This document shows positions 1 to 5,848 of a stretch of DNA of 7,123 nt, in pieces (position 1 is the stretch's first letter; every line of letters starts with the position of its first letter). This DNA is from Burkholderiales bacterium (lineage in GTDB: Bacteria > Pseudomonadota > Gammaproteobacteria > Burkholderiales > Burkholderiaceae_C): the NCBI GenBank assembly GCA_028869035.1, contig JAGWTL010000145.1, positions 1 through 7,123 on the forward strand, read 5' to 3'. Below the pieces are notes generated by a model. That model worked only from the letters and a program-made list of their open reading frames with translations, searched no databases and was not told where the DNA came from. Made by a program: the position numbers and the translations under genes.

Positions 1-6
1 AGGCAA

Positions 7-104
7 GGCGCAAAGCACAGACGGGCCCGTAGGCCCGGCGAGCATTTGCAACGCCGCATGGCACAGCGAGGGGCAGACGAGTGCCAGTGAATCTCACGGA
101 TTCA
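7..104. other. Cluster of inverted repeats, possible structured RNA or intergenic element
   Basis: No convincing gene occupies positions 1-161; the open frames there look like chance frames in GC-rich DNA. The stretch is rich in inverted repeats. CGGGCC (22-27) pairs with GGCCCG (32-37) around a CGTA loop. Outside it GCAAA (10-14) can pair with TTTGC (45-49) and GGC (7-9) with GCC (53-55), giving one nested stem across about 7-55. Then GGCA (72-75) pairs with TGCC (82-85), and TGAATC (88-93) pairs with GATTCA (99-104) around a five-base loop. Three successive stems suggest an RNA fold or a palindromic intergenic repeat. I cannot name the family, and it may extend left of the window. The last stem has no T-run behind it on either strand, so it is not a standard rho-independent terminator. 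Confidence 0.4.
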
Positions 105-125
105 GTCTACTAGCTGGCCACGCCG

Positions 126-155
126 GTCACAGGGAATTGCCGACCGCGCGACAAT
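126..155 (+). promoter_or_regulatory. Candidate promoter of the amidotransferase gene, leaderless type
   Basis: GACAAT at 150-155 resembles a sigma-70 -10 box. Six bases separate its last T from the ATG at 162, so a transcript would begin at or next to the start codon. GTCACA at 126-131 is a partial match to a -35 box with an 18-base spacer. No Shine-Dalgarno sequence lies before the ATG, which fits a leaderless message. The -35 is weak and the call is inference. Confidence 0.35.
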
Positions 156-161
156 GCCGAC

Positions 162-947
162 ATGAGCAGCCGTCCTCCCCTGCGCATCGGTCTCTCGGCC
201 CGCATCTTCCACCCGGAGCCGGGCGCCAGCGGCCTCAAGACCAAGACCCTGCTGGTCTTCGAGCAGTCGGTGGCCCAGTGGGCCATGACCCGCGACGTGC
301 TGCTGCTCATGGTGCCCTCGGTCGTGCAGGGCGGCGAGCTCATCCGCAGCAACATCCGTTTGCGCGACTATGCGCAGTACCTTGACGGCCTGATCCTGCA
401 GGGTGGCGCCGACGTGAGCCCGCGCGCCTATGGTGAGGAGCCGCTGCGGCCCGAATGGAGCGGCGACCCGGTGCGCGACGCCTACGAGCTGGAGCTGGTG
501 CACGAATTCATGGAGGCGGACAAACCCGTGCTGGGCATCTGCCGTGGCATGCAACTGCTCAACGTAGCCCTGGGCGGCTCGCTTTACCAGGACCTGCGCA
601 CGCAGCGGCCCGACACGGCCGACCACGAAAGCGGTCACTACGACCGGCACGCGCACAAGGTGCGTTTCACGGCAGACGGGCTGATGAGCGGCTGGTTCGG
701 CGGCCTGGGGGAGGGGCAGGTCGTGTCCATCCACCACCAGGCGGTCAACCGCCTGGGGCGTGACGTGCTGGTGGAGGCCGAGAGCGAGGATGGTGTGGTC
801 GAGGCCATCCGCTGGAACGGCGACAGCTTTGTGTGCGGCGTGCAGTGGCACCCCGAGTTTCATGGTGCGGGGGGCGAGCTGCTCGATTGCAACCCCTTGC
901 TGGAGGCCTTCCTGGCCGCTGCGCAGAGCCGCCTGCCGGGGCTTTGA
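162..947 (+). CDS. Gamma-glutamyl-gamma-aminobutyrate hydrolase family protein (class I glutamine amidotransferase, peptidase C26)
   Basis: This 261-residue cytoplasmic protein has the class I glutamine amidotransferase fold of the PuuD family, which hydrolyses gamma-glutamyl amide bonds; E. coli PuuD releases GABA from gamma-glutamyl-GABA in putrescine breakdown. The oxyanion-strand motif LQGGADVSP lies near residues 79-87. The nucleophile elbow GICRGMQLLN places the catalytic cysteine at residue 127, followed by the family's GGSLYQDL segment. The His-Glu pair is in GVQWHPEF (His230, Glu232). Length matches the family (about 250). No signal peptide or membrane segment is visible. The ATG at 162 is chosen because the protein's first strand (LRIGLSARIF) begins a few residues later and a -10-like box sits just upstream. 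No putrescine-pathway gene is nearby, so the substrate is not fixed and I do not assign puuD. rimO follows 45 bp downstream on the same strand. Confidence 0.9.
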   Translation: MSSRPPLRIGLSARIFHPEPGASGLKTKTLLVFEQSVAQWAMTRDVLLLMVPSVVQGGELIRSNIRLRDYAQYLDGLILQGGADVSPRAYGEEPLRPEWSGDPVRDAYELELVHEFMEADKPVLGICRGMQLLNVALGGSLYQDLRTQRPDTADHESGHYDRHAHKVRFTADGLMSGWFGGLGEGQVVSIHHQAVNRLGRDVLVEAESEDGVVEAIRWNGDSFVCGVQWHPEFHGAGGELLDCNPLLEAFLAAAQSRLPGL

Positions 948-979
948 GGTCGGCGGCGCTCACCGGCCGCGAATGCTGG

Positions 980-985
980 GACAAT
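980..985 (+). promoter_or_regulatory. Candidate -10 box of rimO, near-leaderless
   Basis: GACAAT at 980-985 lies seven bases before the rimO ATG at 993. It is the same hexamer, at nearly the same distance, as the one ahead of the amidotransferase gene. There is no Shine-Dalgarno sequence before the ATG. I found no good -35 box in the 45-bp gap. If the box is real, rimO has its own start of transcription at or within a base of its start codon, besides any read-through from upstream. Confidence 0.3.
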
Positions 986-992
986 ACGGGCC

Positions 993-2393
993 ATGAGTGA
1001 AGTCCTGTCCCCCGTTGCTGCTGCGCAGCCCCCCAAAGTCGGTTTCGTCAGCCTCGGTTGTCCCAAAGCCCTGACCGATTCCGAGCTGATCCTCACGCAG
1101 CTCAGCGCCGAGGGTTACCAGACCTCCAAGACCTTCCAGGGCGCGGACCTGGTGATCGTCAACACCTGCGGTTTCATCGACGACGCCGTCAAGGAGAGCC
1201 TCGACACCATCGGCGAGGCCCTGGCCGAGAACGGCAAGGTCATCGTGACCGGCTGTCTGGGCGCCAAGACCGGCGAGGGCGGCGGCAATATGGTGAAGGA
1301 AATGCACCCCAGCGTGCTGGCCGTGACCGGTCCGCACGCCACGCAGGAGGTGATGGACGCCGTGCACGCCCACCTGCCCAAACCGCACGACCCCTTCATC
1401 GATCTGGTGCCGGGCGCCTTCGGCGAGGCCGGGCTCAAGCTGACGCCGCGCCACTACGCCTACCTGAAGATCAGCGAGGGCTGCAACCACCGTTGCACCT
1501 TCTGCATCATCCCCTCCATGCGCGGTGACCTGGTGTCGCGTCCGGTCGGTGATGTGCTCAAGGAGGCCAAGGCCCTGTTCGAAGGCGGCGTGAAGGAGCT
1601 GCTGGTGATCAGCCAGGACACCTCGGCCTACGGCGTGGATGTGAAGTACCGCACCGGCTTCTGGGACGGCAAACCCGTCAAGACGCGCTTGCTGGACCTG
1701 GTGCAGGCCCTGGGTGAACTGGCCGAGGCGCACGGCGCCTGGGTGCGCCTGCATTACGTTTATCCCTACCCCCATGTGGACGACATCCTGCCCTTGATGG
1801 CAGCGGGCAAGGTGCTGCCCTACCTGGACGTGCCTTTTCAGCACAGCCATCCCGATGTGTTGCGGCGCATGAAACGTCCCGCCAGCGGCGAGCGCAATCT
1901 GGAGCGCATCCAGCGCTGGCGCGAGATCTGCCCCGAGCTGGTGATACGCAGCACCTTCATCGCCGGCTTCCCCGGCGAGACGGAGGAGGAGTTCGAGCAC
2001 CTGCTCGGTTTCCTGCGCGAGGCGCAGATCGACCGGGCCGGCTGTTTTGCCTACAGCCCCGTGCAGGGCGCGGCAGCCAACGAGCTGCCGGGCATGCTGC
2101 CGGAAGCCTTGCGCGAGGAGCGCCGTGCGCGTTTCATGGCCGTGGCCGAGGAGGTGTCCACTGCGCGCCTGCAGCGCCGGATCGGCGCGACCATGCAGGT
2201 GCTGGTCGATTCGGCGCCGGCTCTGGGCCGCAAGGGCGGGGTGGGCCGCAGCTACGCCGACGCGCCGGAGATCGACGGCCTGGTGCAGCTGCTGCCGCCG
2301 GAGAAGATCAGCAAGACGCTCAAGGTCGGGGAGTTCACGCGTGCGCGCATCGTCGGCACGCAGGGCCACGATCTGGTGGCGGTGCCGGTTTGA
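993..2393 (+). CDS. rimO: Ribosomal protein S12 (aspartate) methylthiotransferase RimO
   Basis: RimO is a radical-SAM enzyme that adds a methylthio group to the beta-carbon of a conserved aspartate (Asp88/89) of ribosomal protein S12. The 466-residue protein shows the full family order. The N-terminal methylthiotransferase domain carries the three cysteines for its iron-sulfur cluster: Cys23 (SLGCPKALTDSE), Cys59 (VNTCGFID) and Cys88 (TGCLGAK). The radical-SAM domain has CNHRCTFC, with Cys164, Cys168 and Cys171 in the CxxxCxxC spacing. A C-terminal TRAM domain covers about residues 392-466. The SLGCPKALTDSE signature and the GCNHRCTFCIIPSMRG segment favour RimO over the tRNA enzyme MiaB. E. 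coli RimO is 441 residues; the extra length here is partly a short Ala/Pro-rich N-terminal extension. All catalytic residues are present. The gene is followed by a long non-coding stretch rich in hairpins. Confidence 0.97.
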   Translation: MSEVLSPVAAAQPPKVGFVSLGCPKALTDSELILTQLSAEGYQTSKTFQGADLVIVNTCGFIDDAVKESLDTIGEALAENGKVIVTGCLGAKTGEGGGNMVKEMHPSVLAVTGPHATQEVMDAVHAHLPKPHDPFIDLVPGAFGEAGLKLTPRHYAYLKISEGCNHRCTFCIIPSMRGDLVSRPVGDVLKEAKALFEGGVKELLVISQDTSAYGVDVKYRTGFWDGKPVKTRLLDLVQALGELAEAHGAWVRLHYVYPYPHVDDILPLMAAGKVLPYLDVPFQHSHPDVLRRMKRPASGERNLERIQRWREICPELVIRSTFIAGFPGETEEEFEHLLGFLREAQIDRAGCFAYSPVQGAAANELPGMLPEALREERRARFMAVAEEVSTARLQRRIGATMQVLVDSAPALGRKGGVGRSYADAPEIDGLVQLLPPEKISKTLKVGEFTRARIVGTQGHDLVAVPV

Positions 2394-2397
2394 TGTT

Positions 2398-2575
2398 GCA
2401 CACCCCCAGGCTGCGCGCACTTCGTGTCGCTGCATGCCCGGTGCCTACGCCTGAGGCTCAGGCCCTTCGTCCTGTCCGGGCCTGCACAGGCAGGCCCAGA
2501 GCCGCAGGACTCAGCCCCTTGCAGGGGGCAACGCCAGTGGCCCGGCAAAGCCGGTTCCACGGCGTTTCCCGCATG
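2398..2575. repeat. Hairpin-rich intergenic element, resembling a dispersed Comamonadaceae repeat
   Basis: The gap between rimO and the tRNA holds no credible gene. It contains a chain of inverted repeats: GCCTGA (2449-2454) with TCAGGC (2458-2463); GGGCCTG (2478-2484) with CAGGCCC (2491-2497); CCCCT (2515-2519) with AGGGG (2523-2527); and the long stem at 2530-2566. The outer segments, CCCCCAGGCTGCGCGCACTT near 2403 and the CCCCTTGCAGGGGGC plus long-stem block near 2515-2566, match my memory of an intergenic sequence that recurs many times in Comamonadaceae genomes. In that remembered form the two blocks lie close together, so 2434-2512 may be an insertion or a variant middle part. The hairpins are seen directly; the repeat-family identity is recall and unverified. 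A role in ending or stabilising the rimO transcript is possible. Confidence 0.5.
2530..2566. other. Long imperfect stem-loop downstream of rimO
   Basis: AACGCC, a bulged A, then GTGG (2530-2540) pairs with CCAC and GGCGTT (2557-2566). Inside it CCGGC (2542-2546) pairs with GCCGG (2550-2554) around an AAA loop. That makes 15 base pairs in one nearly closed hairpin. It has no adjacent T-run on the + strand, so it is not a classical rho-independent terminator, but it could block 3' exonucleases on the rimO message. Confidence 0.65.
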
Positions 2576-2642
2576 GACAGATTCAGCTCATCTTGTGCGG
2601 CAACCAGCGGATCAGAGGCGGGCGCTGCGTTGCGAGGATGGG

Positions 2643-2674
2643 AAATAAAAAAGCCGCTGAGGTTTCAGCGGCTT
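2643..2674 (-). terminator. Rho-independent terminator of tRNA-Leu
   Basis: Read on the minus strand, AAGCCGCTGA and TCAGCGGCTT form a perfect 10-bp stem around a four-base loop (2651-2674), followed directly by TTTTATTT (2650-2643). It lies about 40 bp past the tRNA 3' end on the same strand. A smaller hairpin, AAACCA with TGGTTT (2685-2699), lies between the two. Confidence 0.88.
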
Positions 2675-2712
2675 GTTGTGGGTCAAACCAGTTTGGTTTT
2701 ACCGTATATTGG

Positions 2713-2797
<85 letters not shown>

Positions 2798-2814
2798 ATC
2801 TCAGGAAAGGGAGA

Positions 2815-2820
2815 AGTATA
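2815..2820 (-). promoter_or_regulatory. Candidate -10 box of tRNA-Leu
   Basis: On the minus strand TATACT lies 17 bp upstream of the tRNA 5' end, leaving room for a leader of about ten bases that RNase P would remove. I found no clear -35 box at 16-18 bases. On the + strand the same bases give TATATC (2817-2822), a possible -10 for rnr, so the two divergent promoters may share this spot. Confidence 0.45.
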
Positions 2821-2846
2821 TCAGAAATTCAGAGCGCTCCAGCGGC

Positions 2847-5129
2847 TTGCTGGAAGAAATCGAAGGGACCATCAACGGACACCGTGATGGTCATGGTTTT
2901 GTAGTGCGTGATGACGGCGAGCCCGACATCTACCTGCCGCCCAATGAGATGCGCGCGGTGCTGCACAAGGACCGCGTCAAGGCGCGCATCGTGCGCCTGG
3001 ATCGCAAGGGGCGGCCCGAAGGGCGCGTGGTGGAGATCATGGAGCGCGCGGCGCAGCCCATCATCGGCCGCCTGCTGCAGGAAAGCGGCGTATGGCTCGT
3101 CGCTCCCGAGGACAAGCGCTACGGCCAGGACGTGCTGATTCCCAAGGGCGCGACCGGCCAGGCCAAGGCCGGCCAGGTGGTGGTGGTCGAACTGGTCGAG
3201 CCGCCGGCACTCTACGGCCAGCCCGTGGGGCGCATCAAGGAAGTGCTGGGCGAGATCGATGACCCGGGCATGGAGATCGAGATCGCGGTGCGCAAGTACA
3301 GCGTGCCGCATGAGTTCTCCGAGGCCTGCATCGCGCAGGCGCGCAGCCTGCCCGACAAGGTGCAGGCGCAGGACCACAGGCACCGCGTCGACCTCACCGA
3401 CGTGCCTCTGGTCACCATCGACGGCGAGGATGCGCGCGATTTCGACGACGCCGTCTATTGCGAGTCCGCCACCCAGGGACGTGGCCGCAACGCTCAGCGC
3501 GGCTGGCGCCTGCTGGTGGCGATCGCCGACGTGAGCCACTATGTGGAGACCGGCTCGCCGATCGACGTGGACGCCTACGAGCGCGCCACCAGCGTCTATT
3601 TTCCGCGCCGCGTGATTCCCATGCTGCCGGAGAAACTCTCCAACGGCCTGTGCTCGCTGAACCCCGATGTGGACCGTCTGTGCATGGTCTGCGACATGTT
3701 TGTCAGCAACGAGGGCGAGGTGACGGCCTACCAGTTCTACCCGGCCATCATGCACAGCCACGCGCGCTTCACCTACACCGAGGTGGCGGCCATTCTGGCC
3801 AACACGCGTGGCCCGGAAGCCGCCAAGCGCAAGGACCGAGTCCAGGACCTGCTCAACCTGCACGATGTCTACCGCGCCCTGCTGGCGGCGCGCGCCAAGC
3901 GTGGCGCCGTGGACTTCGAGACCACCGAGACGCAGATCATCTGCGACGAAAGCGGGCGCATCGAGAAGATCGTGCCGCGCACGCGCAACGACGCGCACCG
4001 CCTGATCGAGGAAGCCATGCTGGCGGCCAACGTCTGCAGCGCCGATTTCATCGGCCAGAGCAAGCACGCCGGCCTGTTCCGTGTGCACGAAGGGCCGACG
4101 CCCGAGAAGAACGAGCTGCTGCGCAACTACCTCAAGGCGACCGGCGTGGGCATGACCATCAGCGAGGATCCCTCGCCGGCGGAGTTTCAGGCGATTGCCA
4201 TCGCCACCAAGGAGCGGCCCGACGCCCAGCAGATCCACTCCATGTTGCTGCGCTCCATGCAGCAGGCCATCTACACGCCACACAACAGCGGCCACTTCGG
4301 CCTGGCCTTCGAGGCCTACACCCACTTCACCAGCCCGATCCGGCGTTACCCGGACCTGCTGGTGCACCGCGTGATCAAGGCCATCCTTGGCAAGACGCGT
4401 TACCACCTGCCGGCCCTGCCGACCCCGGGCGAGGCGCATGCCAAGCTCTCGAAGCGGATCGAGAAGAGCGAAGCCGCGAAGATGAAGGTCTCGGGTGAGA
4501 AGCCGAAAAAAATCAGCGCCGAACTCATGGCCTGGCAGGCTGCGGGCCTGCACTGCAGCGCCAACGAGCGCCGCGCCGACGAGGCCAGCCGCGACGTGGA
4601 AGCCTGGCTCAAGTGCAAGTACATGCGCGAGCACCTGGGCGAGGAATTCGGCGGCGTGGTCACGGCGGCCACCAGCTTCGGCTTGTTCGTCACGCTCGAC
4701 GCCATGTATGTGGAGGGTCTGATCCACATCACCGAACTCGGCGGCGAGTACTTCCGCTTCGACGAGGCGCGCCAGGAACTGCGTGGCGAGCGCACCGGCA
4801 TCCGCTACGCCATCGGCACGCGGGTGCGCGTGCAGGTCAGCCGCGTGGACCTGGACGGCCGGCGTATCGACTTCCGCCTGGTGCGTGAAGGCGAGGAACT
4901 CATCAACCGTGCGCTGCGCGACAAGGGCCTGCCGCACGAGGAGGCCGGGGAGACTGCCGGTGCGCCGCGCAAGGCTTCGCTCAAGCGCGCGGCCCGCAGC
5001 AAGAAGGCCAGCGAAGCGAGCAAGCGCGCCTTGCCTTCGCCCATCCAGGCCCTCAAGGCTTCGGTCAAGGCGGCGGCCAAGAAGGTCGCGGACAAGGCCC
5101 GGGGCAAGGGGCGCAAGACGCGCCGTTGA
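2847..5129 (+). CDS. rnr: Ribonuclease R (3'-5' exoribonuclease, RNB/RNase II family)
   Basis: RNase R degrades structured RNA from the 3' end and acts in mRNA, rRNA and trans-translation quality control. From the TTG at 2847 the protein has 760 residues: cold-shock domain 1 (about 3-70, EIEGTINGHRDGHGF), cold-shock domain 2 (about 70-150), the RNB domain (about 165-520), an S1 domain (about 598-685) and a Lys/Arg/Ala-rich tail (about 694-760). The metal-binding site is DGEDARDFDD, with Asp192, Asp195, Asp198, Asp200 and Asp201. The family signature SPIRRYPDLL lies near 497-506. The frame is open further back to 2673, but that part is antisense tRNA-Leu and not real protein. The first ATG (2946-2948) would remove most of cold-shock domain 1. 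TTG at 2847 is therefore preferred, though no Shine-Dalgarno sequence sits at the usual distance; a purine-rich GGGAGAAG lies at 2809-2816. The N-terminal helix-turn-helix of E. coli RNase R is absent. The basic tail matches the family's RNA-binding or unwinding tail. Confidence 0.94.
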   Translation: MLEEIEGTINGHRDGHGFVVRDDGEPDIYLPPNEMRAVLHKDRVKARIVRLDRKGRPEGRVVEIMERAAQPIIGRLLQESGVWLVAPEDKRYGQDVLIPKGATGQAKAGQVVVVELVEPPALYGQPVGRIKEVLGEIDDPGMEIEIAVRKYSVPHEFSEACIAQARSLPDKVQAQDHRHRVDLTDVPLVTIDGEDARDFDDAVYCESATQGRGRNAQRGWRLLVAIADVSHYVETGSPIDVDAYERATSVYFPRRVIPMLPEKLSNGLCSLNPDVDRLCMVCDMFVSNEGEVTAYQFYPAIMHSHARFTYTEVAAILANTRGPEAAKRKDRVQDLLNLHDVYRALLAARAKRGAVDFETTETQIICDESGRIEKIVPRTRNDAHRLIEEAMLAANVCSADFIGQSKHAGLFRVHEGPTPEKNELLRNYLKATGVGMTISEDPSPAEFQAIAIATKERPDAQQIHSMLLRSMQQAIYTPHNSGHFGLAFEAYTHFTSPIRRYPDLLVHRVIKAILGKTRYHLPALPTPGEAHAKLSKRIEKSEAAKMKVSGEKPKKISAELMAWQAAGLHCSANERRADEASRDVEAWLKCKYMREHLGEEFGGVVTAATSFGLFVTLDAMYVEGLIHITELGGEYFRFDEARQELRGERTGIRYAIGTRVRVQVSRVDLDGRRIDFRLVREGEELINRALRDKGLPHEEAGETAGAPRKASLKRAARSKKASEASKRALPSPIQALKASVKAAAKKVADKARGKGRKTRR

Positions 5130-5134
5130 TTTTT
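5110..5134 (+). terminator. Weak candidate terminator at the end of rnr
   Basis: GGCGC (5110-5114) pairs with GCGCC (5120-5124) around AAGAC, and TTTTT follows at 5130-5134. The stem overlaps the last rnr codons, and five bases including the stop codon lie between stem and T-run. The short stem and the gap make it a weak terminator that may only partly separate rnr from the SDR gene. Confidence 0.3.
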
Positions 5135-5166
5135 CGAGACCAGGAGACCGAGCCGGGATAAATGCG

Positions 5167-5841
5167 GTGACGAAGTCGGCCATCGTGACCGGCGCGGGCA
5201 CGGGTATAGGCAAGGCGGTGGCGCAGGAAAGCGGCGCCGCAGCGCGTGCGCTGGTGCTGCCGACCGATGTGGCCCAGGTCGCATCGGTCGGTGCGCTGTT
5301 TGACGCCGCCGTGCAGGCCTGGGGCCGGGTGGACCTGCTGTTCAACAGCGCCGGCGTCAATGCGCCGGGTGTTTCATTGGAAGACCTGACGCTGGAGCAG
5401 TGGAAAAACGTGGTGGACATCAACCTCACGGGCATGTTCCTCTGCATCCGGCAGGCCTTCCGCGTCATGAAGGCGCAGAGCCCGCGTGGGGGACGCATCA
5501 TCAACAATGGTTCGATCTCGGCGCACGCACCGCGGCCCGATTCGATCGCCTACACGGCGACCAAGCATGGCGTGCTGGGGCTGACCAAGACGGCCTCGCT
5601 CGACGGGCGCAAGCACGACATCGTGGTGGGTCAGATCGACATCGGCAATGCCGCGACCGAGCTGGCCGCGCGCATGGCCAAGGGGGTGCCGCAGGCCAGC
5701 GGCGAGATCGCCGTCGAGCCCCTGATGGACGTGGCCATCGTCGGCCAGTCGGTGCTCTACATGGCCAATCTGCCGCTGGAGACCAATGTGCTGTTCCGCA
5801 CGGTGATGGCGAGCAAGATGCCCTTCGTCGGGCGCGGCTGA
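5167..5841 (+). CDS. SDR family NAD(P)-dependent oxidoreductase, internally shortened
   Basis: A classical short-chain dehydrogenase/reductase, which would reduce or oxidise a carbonyl/alcohol with NAD(P)(H). From the GTG at 5167 it has 224 residues. Visible motifs are TGAGTGIG (8-15, cofactor loop), Asp34 in PTDV (adenine contact), NSAG (60-63), and the catalytic tetrad Asn86 (INLTG), Ser116, Tyr129 and Lys133 (YTATK), with the usual 13-residue Ser-Tyr spacing. Gly15 to Asp34 is only 19 residues, against about 41 in FabG, while Asp34 to Asn60 is normal. About 22-27 residues, namely the end of helix A, strand 2 with its cofactor-specificity residue, and most of helix B, are missing in frame. 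Cofactor binding is probably damaged, so this may be a decaying gene, or the gap may be an assembly error. The start is uncertain: an in-frame ATA at 5158, better spaced from AGGAG (5142-5146), stands where a Met could be expected. Substrate unknown. It converges on nnr. Confidence 0.85.
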   Translation: MTKSAIVTGAGTGIGKAVAQESGAAARALVLPTDVAQVASVGALFDAAVQAWGRVDLLFNSAGVNAPGVSLEDLTLEQWKNVVDINLTGMFLCIRQAFRVMKAQSPRGGRIINNGSISAHAPRPDSIAYTATKHGVLGLTKTASLDGRKHDIVVGQIDIGNAATELAARMAKGVPQASGEIAVEPLMDVAIVGQSVLYMANLPLETNVLFRTVMASKMPFVGRG

Positions 5842-5848
5842 AGCTTCA
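5839..5848. other. 10-bp palindrome holding both convergent stop codons
   Basis: TGAAGCTTCA is a perfect palindrome. Its first three bases are the SDR stop codon and its last three, read on the other strand, are the nnr stop codon. Only four bases separate the two genes, so any terminator for either gene must lie inside the other's coding region. I see no stem with a T-run here. Confidence 0.8.

Noticed and set aside
1..104. Left-edge structure as RNase P RNA, 6S, SRP RNA, tmRNA, or a cobalamin or SAH riboswitch
   Set aside because: None of the conserved core sequences of those families that I know can be found in the visible part.
960..2435. A 491-codon open frame on the minus strand across rimO
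   Set aside because: Antisense shadow of rimO, with the same low-complexity composition and no motif.
2685..2699. Small hairpin AAACCA/TGGTTT followed by a T on the + strand, as a rimO terminator
   Set aside because: The stem is only 6 bp and mostly A-T and the T-run is too short. It lies between the tRNA and its much stronger minus-strand terminator.
2705..2710. TATATT as a + strand -10 box for rnr upstream of the tRNA
   Set aside because: No matching -35 box at a usual distance, and it would make a leader antisense to the whole tRNA. Not excluded, but not supported enough to annotate.
2829..5507. An 892-codon open frame on the minus strand across rnr and the SDR gene
   Set aside because: It is the antisense shadow of rnr in GC-rich DNA. 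It shows no recognisable domain, is rich in His, Ala, Leu and Gly, and spans two well-supported + strand genes.
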